Shown: positions 7,587 to 16,868, counted from the stretch's first letter. The stretch is DNA of 64,000 nt from Hymenobacter lucidus (GCF_020447265.1 NZ_JAJADR010000002.1:124001-188000); one strand, 5' to 3'. Made by a program: numbers and translations. The notes: generated from the letters alone by a model not told the origin.

Positions 7587-8324
7587 AATCACCTTGGCTT
7601 CGTTACGGAGCAGCTTGATCAAATCACCGGCCGACTCGGCGGGGATGAGCTTCACGCCCTGCTTCTTGGGCGGCAGTGCGTACTCGGCTACCGAAGTGCG
7701 GGCACCTTCGCCCACGGCTTCCACCACTTTCAGCGGCTTGGTGCGGGCCGTCATGATGCCACGCATGTTCGGAATGCGGGGCTCGCACATGGGCTGCTGG
7801 CACGAGGCCACGAAAGGCGCCGAAACTTCCACGATTTCCTTGCCGCCTTCAATTTCGCGCTCTAGCGTAGCCGTGCTGCCGCTCATATCGAGCTTCATGG
7901 CCGGGGCCACTGTCGGGATGCCGAGCATTTCGCCCACCATGCCGTGCACCTGAAAGCCATTGTAGTCAATGCTTTCCTTGCCCATCAGAATCACGTCGTA
8001 GGCACCTTCTTTAGCAACCGCAGCAATCTGCTGGGCCACGAAATAAGCATCCTTCGGAGCGGCATTCACGCGGATGGCGTCGTCGGCCCCGATGGCCAGA
8101 GCCTTGCGGATATTGGGTTCGGTGTCGGCTTCGCCCACGTTGAGGACGGTAACAGTGCCGCTGCCCTGGGCTTCTTTGAGCTCAATGGCACGGGTGAGGG
8201 CATATTCATCCCAGGGATTAATCACGAATTGCACCCCTGCCTTGTTGAACTCCTTGTTATCGGGCGTGAAGGCAATTTTGGTGGTCGTGTCGGGAACGTT
8301 GCTGATGCAAACGAGAAACTTCAT
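7584..8324 (-). CDS. etfB: Electron transfer flavoprotein subunit beta
   Basis: This 246-residue EtfB/FixA protein begins MKFLVCISNVPDTTTKI and contains the ETF beta signature region VAPAMKLDMSGSTATLEREIEGGKEIVEVSAPFV, with INPWDEYALTRAIELKE near residue 36. It binds AMP in the family and pairs with EtfA. It is the first gene of the etfB-etfA pair. A sequence close to the Bacteroidota -7 box (TATCTTCG, complement of 8378-8385) lies about 55 bp upstream of the start and is the likely promoter. Confidence 0.95.
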   Translation of the reverse strand: MKFLVCISNVPDTTTKIAFTPDNKEFNKAGVQFVINPWDEYALTRAIELKEAQGSGTVTVLNVGEADTEPNIRKALAIGADDAIRVNAAPKDAYFVAQQIAAVAKEGAYDVILMGKESIDYNGFQVHGMVGEMLGIPTVAPAMKLDMSGSTATLEREIEGGKEIVEVSAPFVASCQQPMCEPRIPNMRGIMTARTKPLKVVEAVGEGARTSVAEYALPPKKQGVKLIPAESAGDLIKLLRNEAKVI

Positions 8325-8402
8325 CTACGGCTGCTTGTGGATGGGAGATAAACTACGGGAAAGCCCCTAATTTCGGGCGAAGATACAGAAAACTCCCTCC
8401 CA

Positions 8403-8741
8403 ATGGATACCACGCCGACCCGCCTGCAGCAGCTGCTGACCTTTTATAACGAAGACCCGAACGACCCGTTCATCATCTACGCCCTGGCTACTGAATATCG
8501 GACGGCGGAGCCCCAACGGGCAATGGAGTATTACCAGAAACTTCTGGATGAGCACCCTGACTACGTAGGTACGTACTACCACGCGGGCAAGATGCTGGAG
8601 TTCTTAGAAAATCCGGAAGCGGCGGAAAAGGTTTACCGCCGCGGCCTGCAGGTGAGTCGCCGGGCCGGGCAGATGCACGCGGCCAGTGAGATTCAGCAGG
8701 CGCTCAACCAGCTCCTGGGCCTCGACTACGAAGACGAATAG
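8403..8741 (+). CDS. Small tetratricopeptide repeat protein
   Basis: This 112-residue, soluble, signal-less protein has helical pairs of TPR type: DPFIIYALATEYRTAEPQRAMEYYQKLLDEHPDYVGTYYHAGKMLEFLENPEAAEKVYRRGL fits about two TPR units (residues 19-85). It probably mediates protein contacts. It starts about 80 bp from the divergent etfB start, and no partner is evident nearby. This is a common small conserved protein in Bacteroidota whose role is unknown. Confidence 0.8.
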   Translation: MDTTPTRLQQLLTFYNEDPNDPFIIYALATEYRTAEPQRAMEYYQKLLDEHPDYVGTYYHAGKMLEFLENPEAAEKVYRRGLQVSRRAGQMHAASEIQQALNQLLGLDYEDE

Positions 8742-9055
8742 CGCAGGCCGGCCGGACCAAAGTCAGGGTACGGAAGCGGACATGGGCGAATAGTTAGGCA
8801 GACTGATGAGAACGAAGGAAATGCCAGGCCTCGGCCGCGCGTCTCGTCAGACGCGGCGGTTCCGGCCAGTTTTTGCCGCTTTTGCCAGGGCTAATTAGAA
8901 TTAACTCCTCGGTTTCGGCTCTGCAAAATACGCTGCATGCCGAGTATTGTTCAAGCGAAAAGGGAAATTAATTGCAACCTGCGCTGAGAAATTGCGTTTA
9001 AACGGGGCTTTGGCACTTTAGCCGAACTATAAACCGCCGGCCGGTGTCAGAAGGA
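8742..9055. other. Intergenic region without a gene
   Basis: The region holds a short GC stem (CGCGTCT/AGACGCG around 8838-8856) inside a longer GGCC...GGCC pairing, with a T-run about 12 bp later that may end the TPR gene's transcript. The rest is AT-richer and presumably contains the promoter of the next gene; no clear TAnnTTTG box was found. Confidence 0.4.
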
Positions 9056-9904
9056 ATGCGTAAGACCACTCTGCTGACTACCGCCGGGCTGTTGCTCGTC
9101 GGCTCCGCCCGCACCCTGGCCCAGACCACTGACCCCACTATCGGCAACGAAGACACGCCCTTTGTGCGCAACATTCGCCCCGACCGGCCAGGTCAGACCA
9201 TCACCACCAACATGCTGAACCCCGGGCAATTCCAGCTGGAAGCCGGCGTCAGCAGCCAGCCCGACCCATTTAGTCCCGGCAGCGCTGCTAGCCGGAACCT
9301 GAGCACGGGTCTGTTGCGGGTAGGTTTTTTCAACAACATCGAACTGCGCGTGTCCCAGGGCTACTTGGCCCCGCTGCCTATGACCGGCACAGCTGTGGAG
9401 CCCGGCAGTACGGAAGTGCTACGGCCCAGCGGACTGATGCCCATGACGGTTGGGGCGAAATTTCTGGCATCCTCCAACCCCAACACTCGCTCTCAAGTGG
9501 TAGTGCTGGCGGAAATGACGCTGCGCAACGGCGACAAATCGTTTCAGACGACGGCCTATGAGCCGGCCGCCCGCCTGCTGGTATCACAGCAAATTGGGGA
9601 ACGATTTGGCCTGGAAGCCAACTTCGGCTTCCGGCAGCGCGGCTTCAAGGCCGCCGATACCAAGCGCGGCACCTATCTGGGCACTCTGGCGCTGAACGGC
9701 CCACTGGGCAATTCCTTCGGTTTTTTCGCCGAAACCTACGCTACCTGGCAGCAGCAGGCTAAGCTCGCGCCGGGCGTTACGTCGGGCCTATATTGGCGCC
9801 CATGGCCGGGTCTGCGCCTCGATGTAACGGCGGGCCGAACATTGTCGGGCACCACGAGCGGCACCACGCTCGGTGGTGGATTGAGCATTCGGCTGCCCCG
9901 CTAA
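9056..9904 (+). CDS. Secreted/outer membrane transporter-like protein (phenol MetA deg family-like)
   Basis: The start was set at the ATG at 9056, which gives a clean signal peptide (MRKTTLLTTAGLLLVGSART, cleavage after LAQ) and about 282 residues. The mature part begins with IRPDRPGQTITTNMLNPGQFQLEAG, typical of the Bacteroidota transporter family related to MetA-pathway phenol degradation proteins. It continues with alternating strands and many Gly/aromatic residues, consistent with an outer-membrane beta-barrel. The substrate is unknown. It is a single gene followed by a terminator. Confidence 0.75.
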   Translation: MRKTTLLTTAGLLLVGSARTLAQTTDPTIGNEDTPFVRNIRPDRPGQTITTNMLNPGQFQLEAGVSSQPDPFSPGSAASRNLSTGLLRVGFFNNIELRVSQGYLAPLPMTGTAVEPGSTEVLRPSGLMPMTVGAKFLASSNPNTRSQVVVLAEMTLRNGDKSFQTTAYEPAARLLVSQQIGERFGLEANFGFRQRGFKAADTKRGTYLGTLALNGPLGNSFGFFAETYATWQQQAKLAPGVTSGLYWRPWPGLRLDVTAGRTLSGTTSGTTLGGGLSIRLPR

Positions 9905-9918
9905 ACAGACATTTGCTA

Positions 9919-9973
9919 GCGTAAAGAATCTGCTCATCCTCCCGGAGGAATGGGTAAATTCTTTACGCTTTTT
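9919..9973 (+). terminator. Terminator after the outer membrane protein gene
   Basis: The outer stem GCGTAAAGAAT/ATTCTTTACGC (9919-9929 with 9958-9968) encloses an inner stem CATCCTCC/GGAGGAATG and is followed by a T-rich tract. Confidence 0.75.
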
Positions 9974-10037
9974 ATTTTGGTACTAATGAAAGATTTATTT
10001 ATACTTGTCTTATACTACACTCGTAGCTATTCCGCGT

Positions 10038-10367
10038 ATGAAAAAATACTACACATCCGTCTTTGGTCTTCTTTTCGCAGTGCTGACTTACTCCGAAGCC
10101 CGGGGCCAAACCATCATTAATGCCCAATACCGGCCCATAAACGGTCTTAGTGACCCGGAGCTACCCGACCCACGCTATGCGGGGGCACTAGAAGTAGACG
10201 AGCTAAAGGAGCAAGTCCAACTGCTGACCGATGCCTACAGCCGCTTGGTAGAGCAAAACAACCTGCAGGCCGACCGGCTCCAGGCCCTCGAGCGGCTGGT
10301 GCGGGCCGTGGGTCCACCGCCAGCTCGCACTTTGCCCAACTCGGCTCTGTCTATTCGCAAGCTATAG
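10038..10367 (+). CDS. Small secreted protein with coiled coil, unknown function
   Basis: The ATG at 10038 gives 109 residues starting MKKYYTSVFGLLFAVLTYSE with a signal peptide (cleavage near ARGQ). After a Pro-rich segment, residues about 50-95 (VDELKEQVQLLTDAYSRLVEQNNL...) have heptad-like Leu spacing that suggests a coiled coil. I do not recognise a family. The protein is probably periplasmic or surface exposed. An upstream in-frame ATG at 10005 would spoil the signal peptide and was not used. Confidence 0.6.
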   Translation: MKKYYTSVFGLLFAVLTYSEARGQTIINAQYRPINGLSDPELPDPRYAGALEVDELKEQVQLLTDAYSRLVEQNNLQADRLQALERLVRAVGPPPARTLPNSALSIRKL

Positions 10368-10418
10368 TCCTTTCACATCCTGACTGCTATTTGGTATCCA
10401 ACTCTCTCCTATTGCTAT

Positions 10419-10473
10419 TACTGCAAAGCAAAGCCCTGACCACTCGCGGTGGTCAGGGCTTTGCTTTGCAGTA
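10419..10473. terminator. Very long bidirectional terminator hairpin
   Basis: The arms 10419-10443 and 10449-10473 are perfect complements over 25 bp, with a 5-nt loop. It lies between convergent genes ending at 10367 and 10485. The sequence holds an AAAGC...GCTTT arrangement rather than a long T-run, and the stem is longer than a terminator needs. Confidence 0.8.
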
Positions 10474-10484
10474 AAAGACGAGCT

Positions 10485-11831
10485 TTATGGGCGCTGGCTA
10501 ACAGCCTCTGGGCTGATGCGCGTGGGGGTTTGCTGGCCGGCCACGATACCGGTGGAACTGCGGGCAATGGCGGTGATAACCGCCGTCATGTTGGCCAGGT
10601 CCAGCGTTTCAATCTCATCATCAACGGTGTGGTAGAGCTTATCCGTCGGAATCTGGTCGGTGCTGATGGTGTGGGCCGGCACGCCCAGCCGGGCCAGGGT
10701 GGCGTTGTCGGAGCGGTAGAACAGGTTTTGCTCGGGGTATGGGTCGGGCTCGAAGCGGAAGGGCGTGCCGGTGAGGTTGCGCTGGAGCAGCTTGCCGAAG
10801 TCCGATTTGTCGAAGCCGGTAATGAAGGCGGTGTTCGGGCCGAATTTGGCCTGTTTGCCAATCATTTCGATGTTAAACATGGCCGTAATCTGCTTGGCAT
10901 CGAGCTGGCGGGAAAAGTACTGAGAGCCAAAACCACCGATTTCCTCGGCCGTAAAGGCCGCAAATACCAGTGTGCGGGCGTTGTCGTTCTTCTTTTTGAA
11001 GTATTCGGCCAGCGCAACCACGGCCGTAGTGCCGCTGGCGTCATCGTCGGCCCCGTTGGCTACATTGTCGCCACTAGTGGGCTCCAGCAGGCCCAGATGG
11101 TCGTAGTGGGAAGAGAAAACGACCATTTCGGCGGCCTTGGCCGGGTCGTGGCCCGGCAGCACGGCCACGACGTTGCGAATCTCAATGGGCCGCACGGTAG
11201 TGTTAGCCGCCACCCGAAACTTGATGGCCGCGTTGGGAGTCGTCGTCAGCACGGCTACGCAGGAATACGGCCCCGGCTTATCGGGCTGCACCCGGCCTTT
11301 TTTGGTGTAGCCTACCAGCCGCTGAAACTCGGCCGCGTGGGTAGGATCCAGAATAACAATCAGGTTTTCGGTGGGCTCCAGAATCTGACGGTAGATCTGG
11401 GCGGGCAGCGGCTGTGGCCCCAGCACCATCACGCGGGCGGCGGGGTCATCCGTGTCGGTCCAGTTCAGATGAGCTTGCCCCGACACCAACAGAGCCTTAT
11501 CCGGTGGTATGTTTGTGCCGTTGATAGTTACATACAAAGCGGCCGTTTTGGTTTCGTACACCGGAAAAACCTGCTCGTAGCCCGTAATGCCCGGCAACGA
11601 CCCCAAGCCGAGGCGCTGGAACTCGGCGGCCAAAAATTGGGCGGCTTTCAGGCCGCCCGGTTGGGTAGAAGCCCGGCCCTCCATATCGTCGGCGGCCAGG
11701 GCTCGCGCCACCCGCTCTACCGTAGCGGCCGATACGCCTGGCGTGGTAGTTGCCGAGGGGGTCTTTTTTTGAGCAAGCAGCGTGGATGAAACCAGTAAAA
11801 GAAATAAGACGATGGGAGGGAATTTTTGCAT
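10485..11831 (-). CDS. M28 family zinc aminopeptidase, secreted
   Basis: The start was placed at the ATG whose complement is 11829-11831: MQKFPPIVLFLLLVSSTLLAQ is a good signal peptide, which an upstream start would bury. Of about 448 residues, the C-terminal half is an M28 peptidase domain: FSSHYDHLG (Zn ligand His and Asp region), NGADDDASGTTAVVALAEYF (bridging Asp), FAAFTAEEIGGFGSQYF (catalytic Glu-Glu) and LGVPAHTISTDQIPTDKLYHTVDDEIETL (last His ligand). It probably trims peptides in the periplasm or outside. It is a single gene, convergent with the small coiled-coil gene. Confidence 0.9.
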   Translation of the reverse strand: MQKFPPIVLFLLLVSSTLLAQKKTPSATTTPGVSAATVERVARALAADDMEGRASTQPGGLKAAQFLAAEFQRLGLGSLPGITGYEQVFPVYETKTAALYVTINGTNIPPDKALLVSGQAHLNWTDTDDPAARVMVLGPQPLPAQIYRQILEPTENLIVILDPTHAAEFQRLVGYTKKGRVQPDKPGPYSCVAVLTTTPNAAIKFRVAANTTVRPIEIRNVVAVLPGHDPAKAAEMVVFSSHYDHLGLLEPTSGDNVANGADDDASGTTAVVALAEYFKKKNDNARTLVFAAFTAEEIGGFGSQYFSRQLDAKQITAMFNIEMIGKQAKFGPNTAFITGFDKSDFGKLLQRNLTGTPFRFEPDPYPEQNLFYRSDNATLARLGVPAHTISTDQIPTDKLYHTVDDEIETLDLANMTAVITAIARSSTGIVAGQQTPTRISPEAVSQRP

Positions 11832-11936
11832 AACGCAAATTAAGCCTTTTGAAAAGTCTTCAATAAAATTCTGGCAGCATTTCCACATTTTTTCTGTCGT
11901 AGCCACTCGTTTAAGCGGCATTTATCTTTCTTTTTC

Positions 11937-12410
11937 ATGATTCGCACCTCCTTTCTTGCTGTCGGCGCCTTCTGCGCGCTCCTATTGGCAAGCTGCCAGA
12001 CTACTTCACCAACTGCCCCGCCCGCTGCGCAGGCAATTACCACGCCCCTGGCCGAGCTGCGCAATACGCGCTGGGTATTGCGCCAGCTTAATGGGCAACC
12101 GGTAGCTACGCCAGCCAACGGTGAAGTGTATGTGCTACTGCGCGGTAATGAGCAGCAGGCCGAAGGCCACAGCGGCTGCAACCGGTTTCTGGGCAAGTTT
12201 GATCTGCCAGCCGCCGGGCAGTTGCGCTTCGGGCCACTGGCATCTACGCGCATGGCCTGCCTCGATGCGGCGGCCAACACCACGGAAACCGGCTTTTTGG
12301 CCGCTCTAGCCAATACCCGCACCTACCAGATTAGCGGTGACACGTTGCGGCTGTACCCAGAGGTAGCCACCGGGCCGGCGGCCGTGCTGCACGCGGTGTA
12401 CCTACATTAA
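11937..12410 (+). CDS. META domain lipoprotein
   Basis: This 157-residue lipoprotein has a signal peptide ending LLLASC (Cys near residue 20) followed by an Ala/Pro/Thr-rich linker. From about residue 40 on is a META domain: LRNTRWVLRQLNG, then GHSGCNRFLGKF and GPLASTRMACLD, which resemble HslJ of E. coli. META proteins are implicated in stress or antibiotic tolerance, but the mechanism is unknown. It is divergent from the M28 gene, with about 105 bp between starts; TATCTTTC just upstream (near 11921-11928) may be its -7 box. Confidence 0.85.
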   Translation: MIRTSFLAVGAFCALLLASCQTTSPTAPPAAQAITTPLAELRNTRWVLRQLNGQPVATPANGEVYVLLRGNEQQAEGHSGCNRFLGKFDLPAAGQLRFGPLASTRMACLDAAANTTETGFLAALANTRTYQISGDTLRLYPEVATGPAAVLHAVYLH

Positions 12411-12421
12411 ACATTCCGCAG

Positions 12422-12491
12422 AATTCAGCTAAGCAAGCAAAAAGGCCGGAACGATGCATCGTCCCGGCCTTTTTGCTTGCTTAGCTGAATT
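12422..12491. terminator. Very long bidirectional terminator hairpin
   Basis: The arms 12422-12454 and 12459-12491 pair over 33 bp with one mismatch and a 4-nt loop. The inner part has AAAAAGGCCGG...CCGGCCTTTTT symmetry. The right arm overlaps the pyruvate carboxylase stop codon (12490-12492). Confidence 0.85.
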
Positions 12492-15400
12492 ACCCCAGTG
12501 TCAGCACCAGGTCGTCGGCGTTTACCAGGGTGCCTTCGGAAAGCTGCACTCCCTGCACCGTAGTGTCGTCGGGAGCGGTGATGGTGGTTTCCATTTTCAT
12601 GGCCTCGATGATGAACAGCGGCGCGTTGCGCTTCACCTGCTGACCGTTTTCGACCAGCACTTTCGAGAGCATACCCTGCAGCGGGGCGCCTACCTGCCGC
12701 GGGTTGGCCTTGTCGATTTTCTGGTTGCGCACCGTTTTCACTTCCACCGACCGGTCGCGCACTTCCAGGTTGCGGGTCTGGCCGTTGAAGGAGAAGAAGA
12801 TAGTGCGGCAGCCGTCGTCGTTGACCTCCCCTACCGAGCGCAGCTTCACAATGACGGATTTACCGCGGGCAATGTCGATAATGGTTTCCTCGCCGGGCTT
12901 GAGGCCGTAGAAAAATACGCGGGTAGGCACCAACGATACGTCGCCGAACTGCTGAAAATGGGCCCAGTACTGCTCGAATACCTTGGGATAGAGCAGATAC
13001 GAGAGCAAATCGGTGAACTTGACGCCCGCCCCAAACTTCTCCTCAAACTGCTTCCACTCCTTCTTGAAGTCGATGGGCTTGAGGTGCTCGTTGGGCCGGT
13101 CGGTGAAAGGCTTTTCGTCCTTGAGAATCAGTTTCTGCAGCTCTTTAGGCCAGCCGCCCTCGGGTTGCCCGATGTCGCCGCGGAACAGGCTTTGCACCGA
13201 TTCGGGGAAGCTCAGCGTCTGACCCTTTTCGAGCACATCACTGGTGCTCAGGTTGTTCGATACCATGAACAAGGCCATGTCGCCAACGACTTTCGACGAA
13301 GGCGTAACTTTCACAATATCACCGAACATGGCATTCACGTCGGCAAAGGTCTTTTTCACCTGCTCGAACTTGTCGCCGAGGCCCAGCGCGGCTGCCTGGG
13401 GGCGCAGGTTGGAATACTGCCCGCCGGGAATTTCGTGCTGGAATACCTCCGAGGTGCCAGCCTTGAGGCCCGACTCGAATGGGTAGTAGTACTCACGCAC
13501 GGTTTCCCAGTAGTTGGAGAAGTCGTTGAGGCTTTCCTGGTTGAATTCGCGGTGGCGCGGCGTGCCCCGGAACATTTCCACCACCGAGTTAAAGTTGGGC
13601 TGCGAGGTAAGGCCCGACAACGAGCCCAGCGCCACGTCAATAACGTCGGCTCCCGCTTCCACGGCCTTCAGATAGGTGGCCGGCTGCAACGACGAGGTGT
13701 CATGAGTGTGCAGGTGAATCGGAATCTTGACTGTGTCGCGTAGGGCCGTAATCAGCTCGGTGGCCGCGTAGGGTTTCAGCAGGCCGGCCATGTCCTTGAT
13801 GCACAGGATGTGGGCTCCGGCATCTTCCACCTGCTTGGCCAGGCGCAGGTAGTAGTCGAGCGAGTATTTCTGGTTGCGCCGGGCATCCAGAATGTCGCCG
13901 GTGTAGCAGATGCTGGCTTCGGCGAGGCCCTTGGTTTTCTTGCGCACGAAGTTGATGCACGACTCCATGCCCGGCATCCAGTTCAGCGAGTCGAAGATGC
14001 GGAACACGTCGACGCCGGTTTCCCAGGCCTGCTGCACAAACCGCTCGGTGAGGTTGTCCGGATAGGCCTTGTAGCCCACGCCGTTGGCGCCGCGAATCAG
14101 CATCTGGAGCAGGATATTGGGCACGGCTGCCCGGATTTTGGCCAGCCGCTCCCAGGGGTCTTCGTGCAGAAAGCGCAAAGCCACGTCGAAGGTAGCGCCG
14201 CCCCACACTTCCATTGAGAAGGTCTGGGGGTGCATTTTGGCGTAGCGCTCGGCCACCTTCAGCATGTCGAAGGTGCGCATGCGGGTAGCCAGCAGGCTTT
14301 GGTGGGCGTCGCGGAAGGTGGTGTCGGTGTAGTGAATCAGCGGATCCTCGCGCAGCCACTTGGCAAAGCCTTCGGGGCCCAGTTCGGTGAGCTTGTTCTT
14401 GGTGCCGGGCTGGTAGTCGGCATCAGGGTCAAATTTGGGTAGGATAGGCTTGCGCAGCTCCTTTTTGGGGTCAATTAGGCCCTTCACGTCCGGGTTGCCG
14501 TTCACGATAATGTCGCCGACGAAGCCCAGAATCTTCGTGCCCCGATCCTGCCGCGCCTTGAACTTGAACAGCTCGGGGTGGTCCTTGATGAAGTCTACGT
14601 TGGCCTGCCCGCTCACGAACGTGGGGTTGGCAATGATGTTCTGCAGAAACTGGATATTGGTCCGCACCCCCCGAATCCGGAACTCGTCGAGGGTGCGGGC
14701 CATCTTGGAAGCGGCGCCTTCCAGCGTGGGCGCGTGGGCCGACACCTTGACCAGCAGCGAGTCGAAAAACGGCGAAATCTTGGCGCCCTGGTACACCGAG
14801 CCCTGATCTAAGCGGATGCCGAAGCCCCCGGCCGAGCGGTAGGCCACGATGGTGCCGTAGTCGGGCTTGAAGTCGTTTTCGGGGTCTTCGGTGGTAATGC
14901 GGCACTGAATGGCGTAGCCGTTCTTCATAGGCCGGCCGCCTACTTCCAGCCCGATTTCGGGGTCGGTGAGGCGGGCCCCGTCGGCAATGTAGATCTGGGT
15001 TTTAATCAAATCAATGCCGGTAATCATTTCCGTAACCGTGTGCTCTACCTGGATGCGCGGATTTACCTCGATAAAGTAAATTCGGTCCATTTCGGGGTTC
15101 ACCAGAAACTCGACGGTGCCCACGTTGTTGTAGTTCACGGCCCGGCCCAAGCGCAGCGCGTACTCATATAAGAGGTGGCGCATGTGGTCGGGCAGATTCA
15201 GCGAGGGCGCTACTTCCACCACTTTCTGGTAGCGGCGCTGCACCGAGCAGTCGCGCTCATACAAGTGCACGATGTTGCCGTGGGTGTCGGCCACGAGCTG
15301 CACCTCGATGTGCTTGGGGTTTTCGACAAACTTTTCCAGGAACACCGTATCGTCGCCGAAGGCCTTCAGGGCCTCATTGCGGGCCTCGAAAAAGCCGCGC

Positions 15401-15939
15401 TCCAGCTGCTCATCGTCGCGGATGACGCGCATGCCCCGACCGCCGCCGCCGCTGGCGGCTTTCAGCATCACGGGGTAGCCGATGCGGTTGGCTTCGCGCT
15501 GGGCCGTTTCGAAGTCGTTGAGGTCGTCGATGCTGCTCTCGATGATGGGCACCTGGCACTGCACGGCCACCTTCTTGGCGGCTACTTTGTCGCCGAGGGC
15601 TTCCATCACCTCGGGGCGCGGGCCCACGAAGATGATGCCTTCTTCGCCGCAGCGCCGGGCCAGCGTGGCGTTTTCCGACAGAAAGCCGTAGCCGGGGTGA
15701 ATCGCATCGACGCCGTTTTCCTTGGCCACTCGCAAAATGCCTTCGATGTCGAGGTAGGGCTTCAGCGGGTCGTCGTCGCGGCCGATCTGGTAGGCCTCAT
15801 CGGCCTTATAGCGGTGCAGCGAGTAGCGGTCCTCGTAGGTATAAATGGCTACCGTGGGAATGCCCAGCTCGGTGGCGGCCCGTAATACCCGGATGGCAAT
15901 TTCGCCGCGGTTGGCGACCAGCAGTTTGCGGATGTTCAT
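12490..15939 (-). CDS. pyc: Pyruvate carboxylase
   Basis: This 1149-residue single-chain biotin enzyme converts pyruvate, bicarbonate and ATP to oxaloacetate. Biotin carboxylase occupies about 1-450 (start IRKLLVANRGEIAIRVLRAA; ATP-grasp KAASGGGGRGMRV; FIEVNPRIQVEHTVTE). The carboxyltransferase domain covers about 535-810 (DTTFRDAHQSLLATRMR, with metal-binding HLHTHDTSS), followed by the PYC/OADA domain. The C-terminal biotinyl domain has the biotin Lys in EAMKMETT. The full length is normal for the alpha4 type. It is monocistronic and anaplerotic. No start ambiguity is visible. Confidence 0.97.
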   Translation of the reverse strand: MNIRKLLVANRGEIAIRVLRAATELGIPTVAIYTYEDRYSLHRYKADEAYQIGRDDDPLKPYLDIEGILRVAKENGVDAIHPGYGFLSENATLARRCGEEGIIFVGPRPEVMEALGDKVAAKKVAVQCQVPIIESSIDDLNDFETAQREANRIGYPVMLKAASGGGGRGMRVIRDDEQLERGFFEARNEALKAFGDDTVFLEKFVENPKHIEVQLVADTHGNIVHLYERDCSVQRRYQKVVEVAPSLNLPDHMRHLLYEYALRLGRAVNYNNVGTVEFLVNPEMDRIYFIEVNPRIQVEHTVTEMITGIDLIKTQIYIADGARLTDPEIGLEVGGRPMKNGYAIQCRITTEDPENDFKPDYGTIVAYRSAGGFGIRLDQGSVYQGAKISPFFDSLLVKVSAHAPTLEGAASKMARTLDEFRIRGVRTNIQFLQNIIANPTFVSGQANVDFIKDHPELFKFKARQDRGTKILGFVGDIIVNGNPDVKGLIDPKKELRKPILPKFDPDADYQPGTKNKLTELGPEGFAKWLREDPLIHYTDTTFRDAHQSLLATRMRTFDMLKVAERYAKMHPQTFSMEVWGGATFDVALRFLHEDPWERLAKIRAAVPNILLQMLIRGANGVGYKAYPDNLTERFVQQAWETGVDVFRIFDSLNWMPGMESCINFVRKKTKGLAEASICYTGDILDARRNQKYSLDYYLRLAKQVEDAGAHILCIKDMAGLLKPYAATELITALRDTVKIPIHLHTHDTSSLQPATYLKAVEAGADVIDVALGSLSGLTSQPNFNSVVEMFRGTPRHREFNQESLNDFSNYWETVREYYYPFESGLKAGTSEVFQHEIPGGQYSNLRPQAAALGLGDKFEQVKKTFADVNAMFGDIVKVTPSSKVVGDMALFMVSNNLSTSDVLEKGQTLSFPESVQSLFRGDIGQPEGGWPKELQKLILKDEKPFTDRPNEHLKPIDFKKEWKQFEEKFGAGVKFTDLLSYLLYPKVFEQYWAHFQQFGDVSLVPTRVFFYGLKPGEETIIDIARGKSVIVKLRSVGEVNDDGCRTIFFSFNGQTRNLEVRDRSVEVKTVRNQKIDKANPRQVGAPLQGMLSKVLVENGQQVKRNAPLFIIEAMKMETTITAPDDTTVQGVQLSEGTLVNADDLVLTLG

Positions 15940-16151
15940 ATCGACAGGAAAGCAGTTTTGGCGGTGACGAAAGCGTTGAGAGCCGAAAGCTAGGAAAAAG
16001 GCAGGCGAAACCCAGAATTCTGCAGCGAATTTTTGCTAATTGCTATAATTCGCAAACAAACATTCGTTATTCCCGGCATTAAGGTTACAATATATAAACC
16101 TTGGGCAGTCGGGTCAGTTGTCAGTTCACAACCTCGACAATTGCCCACCCT

Positions 16152-16868
16152 ATGGATTTTGCCCAAAAGAATATTTTGCTTGTCGGCGCCTCGTCCGGCA
16201 TCGGCCTGGCTACCACCCGGCTGCTGCACGGCCTTGGCGCCAAGCTCTTTACCATGTCCCGCCACCTGTCGCCGGAGCTGGCCGAGCTAGGCACCACGCA
16301 CATAGCCGCCGATGCCACCCAGCCGCTGGCGGCCGAGGCGCTGGCCCAGCTGCCGGACGTATTACACGGCGTGGTGTATTGCCCCGGCAGCATCAAGCTG
16401 CGGCCCTTCGAGCGAATTCCGCTGGACGATTTCCGCTCCGACTTCGAGCTGAATGTGCTGGGTGCCGTGCAGATTTTGCAAGCCACGATGAAGCGGCTGA
16501 AAAAGGCTGAAGGCGCGTCGGTGGTACTATTCAGCACCGTGGCCGCTACTACCGGCATGAGCTTCCACACCAGCATTGCCACGGCCAAAGCCGCCGTGGA
16601 AGGCCTTACCCGCGCCCTGGCCGCCGAATACGCCGCCAGCAACATCCGCGTGAATGCCATTGCCCCATCTTTGACGGATACGCCCCTGGCCGCTTCCTTG
16701 CTCAACACGCCCGAAAAGATGGAAGCCGGAGCCAAGCGCCACCCGCTGCAGCGCATCGGCCAGCCTAAAGACCTGGCGTACATGGCCAGTTTCCTGCTCT
16801 CCGACCACAGCGGCTTCATTACCGGGCAGGTGATGCCCGTCAGTGGCGGCCTATCGAATCTGAAGTAG
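16152..16868 (+). CDS. SDR family protein with atypical active site
   Basis: The start at 16152 (MDFAQKNILLVGASSGIG) places the nucleotide-binding motif GASSGIGLATT at residues 12-22. The protein has 238 residues, ends in a classical SDR C-terminus (TGQVMPVSGGLSNLK) and has the Ser region FSTVAA. The usual catalytic YxxxK reads IATAK, so the active-site Tyr is replaced by Ile while Lys is kept; the following AAVEGLTRALAAEY aligns normally. It may bind NAD(P)H but react differently, or serve another role. It is followed by a low-complexity hairpin and a photolyase gene on the same strand. Confidence 0.85.
   Translation: MDFAQKNILLVGASSGIGLATTRLLHGLGAKLFTMSRHLSPELAELGTTHIAADATQPLAAEALAQLPDVLHGVVYCPGSIKLRPFERIPLDDFRSDFELNVLGAVQILQATMKRLKKAEGASVVLFSTVAATTGMSFHTSIATAKAAVEGLTRALAAEYAASNIRVNAIAPSLTDTPLAASLLNTPEKMEAGAKRHPLQRIGQPKDLAYMASFLLSDHSGFITGQVMPVSGGLSNLK

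Noticed and set aside
10449-11789. Plus-strand frame of 446 codons
   Set aside because: Antisense to the M28 peptidase gene and runs through the terminator hairpin at its start.
12454-13743. Plus-strand frame of 429 codons
   Set aside because: It is the antisense shadow of pyruvate carboxylase, open because of GC-rich codon use.
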